From Gallionella sp. (GTDB lineage Bacteria > Pseudomonadota > Gammaproteobacteria > Burkholderiales > Gallionellaceae): a DNA stretch of 64,000 nucleotides. Made by a program: the position numbers and the translations under genes. The stretch spans positions 1-64,000 of the forward strand of contig JADGRL010000006.1 in assembly GCA_017880865.1 (NCBI GenBank), written 5' to 3'. How positions within the stretch are numbered: position 1 is the stretch's first letter; each line of letters starts with the position of its first letter. The notes beneath the pieces were generated by a model, which saw nothing but the letters and a program-made list of their open reading frames with translations, was not told the origin of the DNA and searched no databases. Of this stretch, positions 16,402 to 25,427 are shown piece by piece.

Positions 16402-17028
16402 TCATTTACCTTTGTTTAAATTGTCTATGGCTAACAAAATTGCAGTCAAAGTAACCTCTTCAACCTTTTCAACTTTTAACAAATGTGCGCCAGATGCGAG
16501 TGCTGCCTTGATCCCATTCTCATTATCTTCAACCACAAGCGTTTCTTCAGGCCGCACCCCAAGTTTCTCCATAGCCTTGATATAAATCTCCGGCGAAGGC
16601 TTCCCATTTTCGACATCCTGACTCGATAACATAAAATCCAGATACTGCATCAAATCAGACTTTTGCATCATTACTTCAACCGTATTGCGTATCGAATTCG
16701 ATGCCACCGCCAGAAGATAATTCATCGACTTTAAATTCGACAGTGCATATTGGTGCACGAACAAGGGTTTACAGTGCTGATAAACCAAATCCATCGTGTA
16801 CTGCTGCTTCATCTCGTTGATAAATGGATGAAGATTTCTTGGCAGTCCATTGATAATACTTAACATTTCCAGCTTTTTTTTCGTTGGTAAACCGTCAAAT
16901 GTCGTTAAATGATCGTAGACTGAAATCTCATGTCCGAACAAGGCGAGGGCTTTATTAAGCGCTTGGTAGTGCCACTCTTTGGCATCTATAAGAACACCAT
17001 CCATATCAAAAATTACGGCTTTAATCAT
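16402..17028 (-). CDS. HAD-superfamily phosphatase or phosphomutase (beta-PGM-like)
   Basis: 208 aa from the ATG at 17028. A GGAG lies 9 bases before it but only 3 bases before the upstream ATG at 17034. HAD motif I is VIFDMDGVLIDA (nucleophile and acid Asp), motif II is AVASNSI, motif III is the Lys in NGKPSPEIYI, and motif IV is VVEDNENGIKAA. The cap helices (EWHYQALNKALALFGHEIS) fit the beta-phosphoglucomutase group. It is encoded between the GDPD-like gene and the second nucleotidyltransferase gene, so it may act on a phosphorylated precursor of a nucleotide-activated group. Confidence 0.82.
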   Translation of the reverse strand: MIKAVIFDMDGVLIDAKEWHYQALNKALALFGHEISVYDHLTTFDGLPTKKKLEMLSIINGLPRNLHPFINEMKQQYTMDLVYQHCKPLFVHQYALSNLKSMNYLLAVASNSIRNTVEVMMQKSDLMQYLDFMLSSQDVENGKPSPEIYIKAMEKLGVRPEETLVVEDNENGIKAALASGAHLLKVEKVEEVTLTAILLAIDNLNKGK

Positions 17029-17034
17029 TAACAT

Positions 17035-17655
17035 TTACTCCAAAAAAATCCGGGCCTCTTCAGGAAAGTCTGTACACAGGAACAGCCTGTTTTCTGCTTT
17101 ATATTCAGGAATCGTCTTGAGCATATTCCACAATGGCAAATAGTCACGCTTATGTAATTCCGGAGAAACGATACATATGTGTTTGCCCAGCTTGAGAAGC
17201 TTGTCAATCAACGCTCTGTCAAACCACAATCCCTCAAAAGCATCTAACCAGATACCATCGCATTTATCAAACCAGGGAATATCAGATTCGACTTCACTCA
17301 TACGCGCAAACACGGGATTTTTTCTTTCTAAATGATCCCGCATATCCGGTACAGACATATCAAAAACGAACCAGTCTATTTTAGGAAAAAATAGCAGTTC
17401 CTCTTTCATCTTGCGCGACAAACCGTCTGCCTTAATATTGAGAGCCAATGTTATGCCATCCGGACACAATGACAAAAAATCTCGAAATAGCATTTCACAC
17501 CCTGTAGCTGGATCATGCGAAATTACCAGATTTCCACCTAAGTCTCGCACATCTGTCTCAGTGCCAAATCCGAGTTCAAAAGAACGAAGAAAAGCAGTTT
17601 TTGTATTTTTCTCCGATTCATTTTTCCAATAACCGCGATGAGATAATATTTTCAT
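17035..17655 (-). CDS. Glycerophosphodiester phosphodiesterase-like protein
   Basis: 206 aa from the ATG at 17655. The 42 extra residues in the ORF track are a shadow of the upstream gene, which ends at 17660. The N-terminal SHRGYW, the GFGTETDVRD segment (E-x-D) and LVISHDP (second catalytic His) form the GDPD active-site pattern in a TIM-barrel order. No signal peptide is seen, so it acts in the cytoplasm. GDPD-like enzymes occur in some capsule loci beside nucleotidyltransferases; processing of a glycerophosphate-type substituent is a guess. Confidence 0.75.
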   Translation of the reverse strand: MKILSHRGYWKNESEKNTKTAFLRSFELGFGTETDVRDLGGNLVISHDPATGCEMLFRDFLSLCPDGITLALNIKADGLSRKMKEELLFFPKIDWFVFDMSVPDMRDHLERKNPVFARMSEVESDIPWFDKCDGIWLDAFEGLWFDRALIDKLLKLGKHICIVSPELHKRDYLPLWNMLKTIPEYKAENRLFLCTDFPEEARIFLE

Positions 17656-17659
17656 GTTA

Positions 17660-18403
17660 CTAACACTTTTTGGAAACGGAATGCTCGAGAAAAAAATCAA
17701 GATCAGCCGGAGTACCCAGACCATACATCCCATTTCCGACACTGCCAATATTAAACACGCCAACACGAGCGTTTTTCTCAATCAACATATCGTAAACAGG
17801 AGCAACATAGAACTCGTTATTGACTCGCATATCGAGCGTGATCATTTCTTCCGCTGCCGCAACAAAATCCTTGCCATGCTTGAAATTGTAGATTCCAACG
17901 GTAGCTTCATTAGACACCACTTCTTTTTCGACAACCTTTTTGACGAGGTTATCCTCCCCCAGCATCGCGTATGACCACTTTGGATCGTTCGCGTACATTG
18001 TCATAATTAATCCGTCCAATTCCGCTTCCGTTCCACGTTGCAAATAACGATTAATATCAATATCAGCATACTGATCCGAATTGGCAATCATTAATTCATC
18101 ATCAGTATTGATCAGGTGCCTGGCTTTTAATACCGTGCAGGCAGCACCTTCGGTAACACCGTCAATGACAACGACTTCTGAATCAGGTGCCCAGTTGTTG
18201 AGTTTATCCCTTAAGCCATACGCCTCAACGTGCTCATTTTGACAAATAAAAACAAACCGATGCTCACATGCCGGCCGAAGATTTTCAATGACAACCTGAA
18301 TCATGGGCTTGCCATGCACTGCAATCAACGGTTTGGGATCCTTATAACCTGCTTTTGCAAACCGAGAGCCAGCACCGGCCATTGGAATAACGATGTTTAG
18401 CAT
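17660..18403 (-). CDS. Nucleotidyltransferase (sugar-1-phosphate/alditol NTP transferase family), copy 1
   Basis: 247 aa. The complete NTP-binding signature MAGAGSRFAKAGYKDPKPLI is present, as are DGVTEGAACTVL and MIANSDQYADID, with the metal-binding Asp. It also has EKEVVSNEATVGIYNF and NEFYVAPVYD. It should activate a phosphorylated sugar, polyol or similar group as an NDP derivative. The start has a good AAGGAG. It leads a tightly spaced run: GDPD-like, HAD, second nucleotidyltransferase, cupin. The substrate is unknown. Confidence 0.82.
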   Translation of the reverse strand: MLNIVIPMAGAGSRFAKAGYKDPKPLIAVHGKPMIQVVIENLRPACEHRFVFICQNEHVEAYGLRDKLNNWAPDSEVVVIDGVTEGAACTVLKARHLINTDDELMIANSDQYADIDINRYLQRGTEAELDGLIMTMYANDPKWSYAMLGEDNLVKKVVEKEVVSNEATVGIYNFKHGKDFVAAAEEMITLDMRVNNEFYVAPVYDMLIEKNARVGVFNIGSVGNGMYGLGTPADLDFFLEHSVSKKC

Positions 18404-18420
18404 TTATTCTCCTTGTAATA

Positions 18421-19647
18421 TTAAATTATCGGCAGCAATGATTTGTACACCGACAGATATTGTCTTTCGGCATACTCAAGGCCCAATAATGGACGGGATA
18501 TTTCTCGCAAACGTTGCCCCCCCATCGAGCACAACGTCTCCAACTGCTCCACAGCACCACGCAGATCAACATCCGATCCGGGATCAACAATAATCCCTGC
18601 TCCCATCTGTTCAATTTGCCGGGCGACATCACCCACTCCGTCGTTGCCAATAATCGGAATTCCTTCGGCAAAGCATTCGGCCATTTTGGTTGGCGATGCA
18701 GCCATACGCGCATAGGATGACTGAATAAAACTTACCAGAACATCCATAGCCGGAATCAGGTCAGGCACCTCTCCCCGGTTAGCAGATTTAACATACACGC
18801 GCCCGTGCAAAGCCCGAGGTAAACAACTGTCCATAATGACGCGTAACTCCCTTTCGTCCTGCGTAATAATTAAAGCATGGCAATCTTTCCTGTGCTCAGC
18901 AGCCAATTCGAACAATCGAAAAAATCGATTTAACATGTACATGCGCCCTACCGAGCCCAAATAACCAAGCACTAGCGAATCATCAGGTATTTCTATAACT
19001 GTACGAGCCGAAATCTGCCGCGAACGGGTTGCAAAAGGGAAATGCTCATAGTCAGCACAGCAAGGTATAACTGTGATCTTATCCGGCGGGATAGCGGCCA
19101 GCCTGACAACCTCATCGACAACTTTATTTGTAAGCACGACTACCTGATCTGCATGGCGGAGCAATTGACGTTCCACGCGCTTATAATGACGGTATTGAAG
19201 CCGGTGCAAAAAACGACTTAAATCCCACCCTCCTTTATCCACACGTTCATCAACCCACAATCCACGAAAATCAAAGAGCAATCTTGTTCCGAATAAGCGT
19301 TTGACAAAAAGACCGATTTGCGCGGCCAGATGCCCTCTCGCATGTACAACCTTTACCCGGTACCGCAGGGCGAGCAATACCCCCCAAAAGTACATCTTAG
19401 CCAAATCCCACACCTTGCCAAAAGGACCAAGTCCTGTTGTAAAACGCAATGGCTTCCACACGATATGAGATTTTGAAACCTCCTGCGCCTTTTGCACGGC
19501 ACTACTCGCCAAACGCTCGGGCTTTTCAAAGCTTAAGATCACCACTCCTCCCTGCGATTGAGAGATGATCTTCACATAAGGCAGAATCTGACTAGCTCCT
19601 AGCGGGTCAAGCAAACCATCGTAGGTGATATACAAAACACGAATCAA
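18421..19647 (-). CDS. Family 4 glycosyltransferase
   Basis: 408 aa with a TTG start at 19647 behind AGGA. GT-B architecture: the N-terminal LYITYDGLLDPLGASQILPYVK, VVHARGHLAAQIGLFVKRLFGTRLLFDFRG and DQVVVLTNKV segments, and a C-terminal half with LVLGYLGSVGRMYMLNRFFRLFELA, DVLVSFIQSSYARMAASPTKMAECFAEGIPIIGNDGVGDV and a donor-binding Glu. A sugar transferase for the repeat unit, cytoplasmic or membrane-associated. Confidence 0.88.
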   Translation of the reverse strand: MIRVLYITYDGLLDPLGASQILPYVKIISQSQGGVVILSFEKPERLASSAVQKAQEVSKSHIVWKPLRFTTGLGPFGKVWDLAKMYFWGVLLALRYRVKVVHARGHLAAQIGLFVKRLFGTRLLFDFRGLWVDERVDKGGWDLSRFLHRLQYRHYKRVERQLLRHADQVVVLTNKVVDEVVRLAAIPPDKITVIPCCADYEHFPFATRSRQISARTVIEIPDDSLVLGYLGSVGRMYMLNRFFRLFELAAEHRKDCHALIITQDERELRVIMDSCLPRALHGRVYVKSANRGEVPDLIPAMDVLVSFIQSSYARMAASPTKMAECFAEGIPIIGNDGVGDVARQIEQMGAGIIVDPGSDVDLRGAVEQLETLCSMGGQRLREISRPLLGLEYAERQYLSVYKSLLPII

Positions 19648-19721
19648 AAGAATTCCTATTAAATTATCAGGTAGATTTATCGGATTGGCGTAGAACTACA
19701 GATGTCTAAGCAAAATTACCA

Positions 19722-20663
19722 TTAGCGGTAATACCCCACTAGGCAAAGTACTAAACGTCCAACATATTTAGGTGAAAGTGCAAGTATCAACCCGGCAAGC
19801 TTATAAGTTTTAATAACGGAAAATATAAATTTAATTAGTTCACCATTACCTTTCTTTGAAATACTCACACAACTCCACTGTGCAGAATAAGCAATACACT
19901 TTGCAGAAATGTATTTTGCTAAAAGTGGATTCATACCGCAGGCCAGACCAGCGTTGTATATGGCCGGCCATATAGTCAGATTATCTAAATGTGTTAAAAG
20001 ATTCGACGTACCTGACTCATTCGCCCCATGCTCTCGCCAAATACCAACTTTTTTATCCAGGTATTTAACGACACCCAGCAAAGATAAACGATATAAGGAC
20101 TCCCAATCTGAGCTAATTACCGGCGACCTATAGAAACCAATATCGAGTGCTGGTTTTCTGGCATATATCGTTGCCATGTGTTGAAACAAATATTTACTAT
20201 TAGGTAGTTGCAATAAAATCTCCAGTCCATTTGCACTTGCATGCACTGGAATATCGGAAACAAAATCAATGTGTTGTCCTTTTTTTGTGGATCTTGCTGC
20301 AACGATTACCACACTTTGATCATAATCAATGAGCTTGACCGCCTCCGTTATAAAATCGGGAGCAGTGTAGTAATCATCTCCGTCTAAATTGACGACGTAG
20401 TCACCGGTGGCATGGTTGTATAGCAAATTTCTATAATTGGCGGCGCGACCAAGGTTGCAAGTGTTCCGCACATACTTGAGCCTTGGGTCGTTTATTTTCG
20501 CCACAATTTCTGGTGTGGCATCCGGGGAAGCATCATCCCCAACGATGACTTCCAGATTTGGATAAGTTTGAGCCAGCGCCGAATCAATCGCCTCACGAAT
20601 AAAGGCGGCTTGATTGTAAGTCGGAATCATTATTGTGACTTTTAGTTTGTGATTCTCTGTCAT
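19722..20663 (-). CDS. Family 2 glycosyltransferase
   Basis: 313 aa. GT-A fold: MIPTYNQAAFIREAIDSALAQTYPNLEVIVGDDASPDAT at the N-terminus and the DXD-type YVVNLDGDDYYTA around residue 95. WREHGANESGTS is the usual downstream motif. A hydrophobic C-terminus (LAGLILALSPKYVGRLVLCLVGYY) may touch the membrane. Its start overlaps the stop of the methyltransferase gene as ATGA, so it is co-translated. Donor and linkage unknown. Confidence 0.9.
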   Translation of the reverse strand: MTENHKLKVTIMIPTYNQAAFIREAIDSALAQTYPNLEVIVGDDASPDATPEIVAKINDPRLKYVRNTCNLGRAANYRNLLYNHATGDYVVNLDGDDYYTAPDFITEAVKLIDYDQSVVIVAARSTKKGQHIDFVSDIPVHASANGLEILLQLPNSKYLFQHMATIYARKPALDIGFYRSPVISSDWESLYRLSLLGVVKYLDKKVGIWREHGANESGTSNLLTHLDNLTIWPAIYNAGLACGMNPLLAKYISAKCIAYSAQWSCVSISKKGNGELIKFIFSVIKTYKLAGLILALSPKYVGRLVLCLVGYYR

Positions 20664-21616
20664 GACTTAACCCTCGCCCACACTGTCATGCGCCCTGTCT
20701 GACCAAACACACTGAACAGCCAAGCCAGCGGATATAGCACATACATGATCCATCCACCTCGCTCAGGGAAGTCGATAAACTTTTTCCCCAACTTCACATA
20801 GCCCTTGTCGCGCAGAACGTAGCCCATGCTGGCAATCAGGTTACTCAACGTACGCTGGTGATAAATTTTTTCCAGCTTCCATCCGCTAACCGACAGAACT
20901 TTTTCTAATGTTGCCGGTGTGAAATGGTGAAAATGTGTAGGTAACTGCAAGGCGTACCACTTATCTTTGAACAGGCGAAACTCCAATGACCCAGCATTGG
21001 GAATGGACAATACCAGCCAAGCCCCGGGCTTGGCCCATTCGCGCAGCTTCTTCAGGCAACCTAATGGATCGTGGAGGTGTTCCAACACCATCCAGCCGAC
21101 GATAAGATCGAAGGGTTCATCAGGATTTGGGGCGGTTTCCAGCGGTCCCGCATGAACTTGGTAGCCAAGTTGTGCTGCCGCTTGGGCGGCTTTTTCGGAA
21201 TATTCAATACCTTGTACCTGCCAACCTTGCTCCGCCATTTGATGTAAATAAGAACCCGAGGCACAACCCAGCTCTAGCATCCGTCCCGGTGCCAATGGAG
21301 GCACCTTCTGAGAATTACTGTTAACTATCCGATTAACCAAAGGCTTCAAGAGCCTTTTGATGCCAGATGTTGCTGTGAACTGCGGCACTCTTGTGCCAAG
21401 GTAAGGGCCATAATCATCCGGATAATAAAAACCGATGGCATCCATTGTTGGCCTAGGATTGGTCCGCATCAAACCACAAGTACCGCATTTGACAACTGTG
21501 AATTCGCCAGGTAGATCATGAAGCAGATCGCGGCCAGCAAGTACAGTTTTATCACTCTTACTACAGCCAAGAGGACACTTAACATCTTCGAGTAAGATTT
21601 CTTTTGGCGTATTCAT
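20660..21616 (-). CDS. Class I SAM-dependent methyltransferase with N-terminal zinc-binding motif
   Basis: 318 aa. The N-terminus has two Cys pairs (CPLGC and CGTCG) like the small zinc ribbon of sugar methyltransferases. Residues about 95-200 hold the Rossmann methyltransferase domain: MLELGCASGSYLHQMAEQGWQVQGIEYS (SAM loop) and DLIVGWMVLEHLHDP. A hydrophobic segment lies near the C-terminus (GGWIMYVLYPLAWLFSVFG). It overlaps its neighbours on both sides by four bases. Probably methylates a sugar of the polysaccharide. Confidence 0.87.
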   Translation of the reverse strand: MNTPKEILLEDVKCPLGCSKSDKTVLAGRDLLHDLPGEFTVVKCGTCGLMRTNPRPTMDAIGFYYPDDYGPYLGTRVPQFTATSGIKRLLKPLVNRIVNSNSQKVPPLAPGRMLELGCASGSYLHQMAEQGWQVQGIEYSEKAAQAAAQLGYQVHAGPLETAPNPDEPFDLIVGWMVLEHLHDPLGCLKKLREWAKPGAWLVLSIPNAGSLEFRLFKDKWYALQLPTHFHHFTPATLEKVLSVSGWKLEKIYHQRTLSNLIASMGYVLRDKGYVKLGKKFIDFPERGGWIMYVLYPLAWLFSVFGQTGRMTVWARVKS

Positions 21617-22869
21617 AAAATCTGTTTTTTCTCTAATAAGTAAACTTGCAATGATAAATTAGTCATGTAGTAAATACTCGTGGCTATCGCCAAACCTGTC
21701 ACACCCCAAAGATAAAAAGCAGCCACCTTGCCAGGAATATATGCCGTATAGGTCAACATGGACATCCGCGTGGGTGTTATTGTGTCACCACAAGCGTAAA
21801 ATGAAGATGAGCATATCTGCCCCGCGCCCCCCCCCACAAACACTCCGCCAAGCCAGATCATGATCCACCATAATTCTTCCACATTGGCGGCACTGACATT
21901 CCCGTGGCCAACCAATAAATCAAGCATAGTCTGACCAAACAAACCTACAACTAATAATCCTGCGAAGCTTAACGCAGCTACTTGTAATAATTTCCGGTGA
22001 TAAGCACGCCGAAAACCATCTCTATCACCCGCCTTATGAAGCTTGCTTAGTAGCGGCACCAAGGGGGCTGAAATCGCTTTATTGAGTACCTGGTTAACTG
22101 CACCGTAAATCTGCTGCGCAAGATAATACAACGACAGGCTGCCGCTACTGGCAATGGAAAGCAGAAATCGGTCAACCAGCGGATCCGTCTTGTAATAGGC
22201 TGTCCCCAACAGCAGGGGTTTGATGCGCTGCCATGCTGTGCTGATCGCAGGACTTCTCAAATCAGGCCAAACTGGCTGTCCCATGCTGGGGGCAAGCAAC
22301 AAGGTTTGCAGAGCCATGCGCAAGGTACTGATCCAAGCGGCTGCAACAACGCCATATCTCGGAAGAGCCCAAATCAATAGCAGCAAGGCAAAAGCACTTG
22401 CCAGAATCGGGGTGAACTCGGCCCACACAAACTGCTGGCGGGCATGGTAAGTAGCCCACTGCACGCCATTGATGGCGGCAAATACCATACCGATCATTTG
22501 AATACGCGTAAGCTCAACCGTCAATACCTTCCCTGCTTCATTAAAGCCTGGCACGGTGAGCGGTATCCACCAAGGCGCGGTCACGTAGAGGATAGTTGCC
22601 AGCAACCCGAACAAGCCACCGACAAGAACAAAAAATCCCCACGCATCGTGGCGAAGACGATCTTCGTCTTCGCCTGCAAGCAGCGGAACCAATACGTGCA
22701 TCAGCGAGCCGCTGATCACCGCCAATACCAGCTGCGGAAGCGTCATGCCGGCAAATAACGCATCCGTCTCCATTCCAGGTCCCAATTGGGTGAGGACATA
22801 CCACTGGAACAGGAAAGCGATACCGATATTCGCCGCAGAAAGAGTGCCGAGCTGGATTGTTTGCTTCAT
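21613..22869 (-). CDS. MurJ/MOP-family lipid-linked oligosaccharide flippase (Wzx role)
   Basis: 418 aa with about 12 hydrophobic helices. The N-terminal part GPGMETDALFAGMTLPQLVLAVISGSLMHVLVPLLAGE is a MurJ-type pattern (GxGxxTDAFFxAFxxPxxL...). Within a sugar cluster that has no other flippase, this is the probable transporter moving the undecaprenyl-linked repeat to the periplasm. It is shorter than housekeeping MurJ (about 510 aa). Overlaps the methyltransferase start by four bases. Confidence 0.82.
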   Translation of the reverse strand: MKQTIQLGTLSAANIGIAFLFQWYVLTQLGPGMETDALFAGMTLPQLVLAVISGSLMHVLVPLLAGEDEDRLRHDAWGFFVLVGGLFGLLATILYVTAPWWIPLTVPGFNEAGKVLTVELTRIQMIGMVFAAINGVQWATYHARQQFVWAEFTPILASAFALLLLIWALPRYGVVAAAWISTLRMALQTLLLAPSMGQPVWPDLRSPAISTAWQRIKPLLLGTAYYKTDPLVDRFLLSIASSGSLSLYYLAQQIYGAVNQVLNKAISAPLVPLLSKLHKAGDRDGFRRAYHRKLLQVAALSFAGLLVVGLFGQTMLDLLVGHGNVSAANVEELWWIMIWLGGVFVGGGAGQICSSSFYACGDTITPTRMSMLTYTAYIPGKVAAFYLWGVTGLAIATSIYYMTNLSLQVYLLEKKQIL

Positions 22870-22896
22870 TGCATGAGGTGTCGTTTAACCCGCCAT

Positions 22897-23964
22897 TTAT
22901 GCAGAAACGAAACTGACATACCATTCCATCGCCACTTTCAACCCATCGCCGATGCGGTGGGTAGGCTGGTAGCCCAAGCGCAAAGCGGCTTTACTGATAT
23001 CGGCCAGCGAGTGGCGCACATCGCCTGCGCGAAAATCACGATACACGGGCTTTACGCCCTGCAGATGCGGATAGCCGGGCAGCAAATTGAGATTTAGCTG
23101 CTCGTAAAGGTCGTTAAGCGTAGTCCGATCACCAACGGCAACGTTGTAGACCTGATTGGTGGCTTCAGGATTCTCGGCCGTGGCGGCAAGCAGGTTGATC
23201 TGGCGAACGTTCTCGATGAAGCAGAAGTCGCGGCTGGTTTCGCCATCGCCATTCATATACACCGGCTCGCCCTTGATCATACTGGCGATCCACTTCGGGA
23301 TCACGGCCGCATACGCACCATCTGGATCCTGGCGCGGGCCAAAGACATTGAAGTAGCGCAGGCCGATGGTATTGAAACCGTAAGTGCGGGCAAACACGTC
23401 GGCATAGAGCTCGTTGACGTATTTGGTGACCGCGTAGGGTGACAGCGGCTTGCCGATCTTGTCTTCTACTTTGGGCAGGCCGGGATGATCGCCATAGGTA
23501 GAGCTGGAAGCGGCATAGACAAAGCGCTTTACTTTGGCATCGCGTGCGGCGACCAGCATGTTGAGGAAGCCGTTGATATTGGTATCGTTGGTGGCGATCG
23601 GATTTTCGACCGAGCGCGGCACACTGCCCAGAGCGGCCTGATGCAGGACGTACTCTACTGAGTGCTGAGTGCTGAGTGCTGAGTGCTGAGTAAATGTCAT
23701 CGCACTTTTGCAGTCATCCAGGTTGCGGATGTCGCCCCGGATAAATTGAAAGTTGCCCCATTGCTCGGCAGATACCAAAGACTGAACCTCATCCAGATTG
23801 CGCTGATGGCCGGTGGCGAAGCTGTCCAGCCCGACCACACGCTGATTCAATTTGAGCAGGGTTTCGAGCAGGTTACTGCCGATGAAACCCGCCACGCCGG
23901 TGATCAGCCAGGTGTGCGGTTCAGTGGCAAGGCGGTTCTTGAGTTGAGTGTATGCGTTAGCCAT
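22897..23964 (-). CDS. wbpP: UDP-N-acetylhexosamine 4-epimerase (WbpP/TviC-like), with a heptamer repeat in its gene
   Basis: 355 aa from the ATG at 23964, two bases after the dehydrogenase stop. An extended short-chain dehydrogenase fold with [19 protein letters not shown] (NAD loop), [15 protein letters not shown]-like [27 protein letters not shown] and the catalytic [14 protein letters not shown] (YxxxK). This family interconverts UDP-GlcNAc/GalNAc or their uronic acids. An insertion [13 protein letters not shown] before VEYVLHQ, absent from the usual family pattern, is encoded by a CTCAGCA-type heptamer tandem repeat (see repeat entry). In its present length the frame is open. Confidence 0.9.
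   Translation of the reverse strand: MANAYTQLKNRLATEPHTWLITGVAGFIGSNLLETLLKLNQRVVGLDSFATGHQRNLDEVQSLVSAEQWGNFQFIRGDIRNLDDCKSAMTFTQHSALSTQHSVEYVLHQAALGSVPRSVENPIATNDTNINGFLNMLVAARDAKVKRFVYAASSSTYGDHPGLPKVEDKIGKPLSPYAVTKYVNELYADVFARTYGFNTIGLRYFNVFGPRQDPDGAYAAVIPKWIASMIKGEPVYMNGDGETSRDFCFIENVRQINLLAATAENPEATNQVYNVAVGDRTTLNDLYEQLNLNLLPGYPHLQGVKPVYRDFRAGDVRHSLADISKAALRLGYQPTHRIGDGLKVAMEWYVSFVSA
23658..23691. repeat. Heptanucleotide tandem repeat inside the epimerase gene (4.9 copies of CTGAGTG)
   Basis: Four perfect CTGAGTG units plus six of seven bases of a fifth. Seven is not a multiple of three, so any change in copy number shifts the frame. Removing one unit on the coding strand gives ACT CAG TAG, an immediate stop. 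This is the architecture of slipped-strand contingency loci. Confidence 0.9.
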
Positions 23965-23966
23965 AT

Positions 23967-25247
23967 TTACAGCCGCCACAATGTGATGCCGGCAGCTTCA
24001 ATCGCCTCACACGAGTACGCCGATTTGATGTCGATAAACACGCCGCCCGGCTTCAATTTTGCCAGCAATTGCATAACGGGCTGGCTGGTATATTCGTTGT
24101 GCGAAACCGCCGCAACAATGGCGTCCGCCTGATCAGGTAGGGCACTCCATTCGATCAACGTGATGCCATATTCGTGCATGGCTTCTTTGGATTCGGCCAG
24201 CGGATCATGAACACTGACATCACAACCAAATTCCTGCAGCTCTTTCACCAGGTCAGCGACTTTGCTGTTGCGCAGGTCGGGGCAGTTTTCCTTGAAGGTG
24301 AGGCCGAGTATGATGACCTTGGAGCCTTTAACACACCCACCCGCCTGAATGATTTTTTTCACAGTTTGCTGTGCCACATAGGCCGCCATGCCGTCATTGA
24401 TGCGGCGACCTGCCAGAATGACTTGCGGATGGTAACCCAGCATGTCTGCTTTGTGGGTCAAGTAATACGGGTCAACGCCGATGCAATGCCCTCCAACCAG
24501 ACCGGGGCGAAATGGCAGGAAGTTCCATTTGCTCCCCGCTGCTTTCAACACTTCCAGCGTGTCGATACCGATCTTGTTAAAGATGATGGCCAGCTCGTTC
24601 ATCAAGGCGATGTTCAGGTCGCGCTGGGTGTTTTCGATGACCTTGGCGGCTTCGGCAACCTTGATGCTGCTGGCCGGATAAACACCCGCCGTAATAATGG
24701 AAGCGTAGACTTCGCTGACCGTCTTGAGTGTTTCCGGCGTGTCGCCCGATACCACCTTGACGATCTTGGTGACGGTGCGTTCTTTGTCACCGGGGTTGAT
24801 ACGCTCAGGGCTGTAACCGACAAAGAAATCCTTTTTCCACTTGAGGCCGGAATGCTTTTCGATCAGCGGTATACATACTTCTTCTGTAGCACCGGGATAG
24901 ACGGTGGATTCATAAACCACGATCGCACCGCGTTTGATGTATTTGCCAACCGCCTCAGAGCTCTTGATCAGCGGCGTAAAGTTCGGTTGGTGCGCATCAT
25001 CCACTGGGGTGGGCACGGCAATGATAATGAAATCCGCTTCGCTCAAAATCTGCGGATCGGTATGACAGCTGAGTTGCGTTGCGGCACGCAAGTCTTCCGA
25101 ACTGACTTCGCCGGTCGGATCAACGAAATTGCGATACGCGGCGATTTTCTCTGCTGACAGATCAACCCCGACCGTGGAATATTTTTTACCGAACTCGACT
25201 GCCAGTGGCAAACCGACATAACCAAGACCCACGACTGCGATTTTCAT
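23967..25247 (-). CDS. tviB: UDP-N-acetyl-D-hexosamine 6-dehydrogenase (TviB/WbpO-like)
   Basis: 426 aa, the usual length. Oxidises the C6 of a UDP-HexNAc to the uronic acid. N-terminal NAD domain [47 protein letters not shown]; catalytic Cys in [13 protein letters not shown] (about residue 260); C-terminal UDP-binding domain with [17 protein letters not shown]. Together with the epimerase two bases downstream it would supply UDP-GalNAcA or a related uronic acid, the same pair as in Vi antigen and Pseudomonas O6 synthesis. Confidence 0.92.
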   Translation of the reverse strand: MKIAVVGLGYVGLPLAVEFGKKYSTVGVDLSAEKIAAYRNFVDPTGEVSSEDLRAATQLSCHTDPQILSEADFIIIAVPTPVDDAHQPNFTPLIKSSEAVGKYIKRGAIVVYESTVYPGATEEVCIPLIEKHSGLKWKKDFFVGYSPERINPGDKERTVTKIVKVVSGDTPETLKTVSEVYASIITAGVYPASSIKVAEAAKVIENTQRDLNIALMNELAIIFNKIGIDTLEVLKAAGSKWNFLPFRPGLVGGHCIGVDPYYLTHKADMLGYHPQVILAGRRINDGMAAYVAQQTVKKIIQAGGCVKGSKVIILGLTFKENCPDLRNSKVADLVKELQEFGCDVSVHDPLAESKEAMHEYGITLIEWSALPDQADAIVAAVSHNEYTSQPVMQLLAKLKPGGVFIDIKSAYSCEAIEAAGITLWRL

Positions 25248-25427
25248 TACTATGAGCCTCTAATTATTTTGTGAGTTGAACCGCGAACCAAAAATTGGAT
25301 TTACAGTATTTTTAGGGCAGCGGATATTTCAAATCCGCTTACTTAATCCTTTATGCCAAAAGGCCTAGATATATACTTCAGGCCTCTTGCTGTTTAGGTT
25401 AAACATCAACAAGCGCACATCCCACAC
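25248..25427. other. Gap between wzc and the dehydrogenase gene, with two short hairpins
   Basis: Two dyads lie here: AGCGGAT/ATCCGCT (25319-25339) and AGGCCT/AGGCCT (25361-25385). On the minus strand the second is followed by TTTT, so it could be a weak partial terminator lowering expression after wzc. No gene is seen. Confidence 0.4.

Noticed and set aside
24174-25157. Long plus-strand ORF (327 aa) opposite the dehydrogenase gene
   Set aside because: Antisense shadow of a strongly recognised gene; the translation has no known motif.
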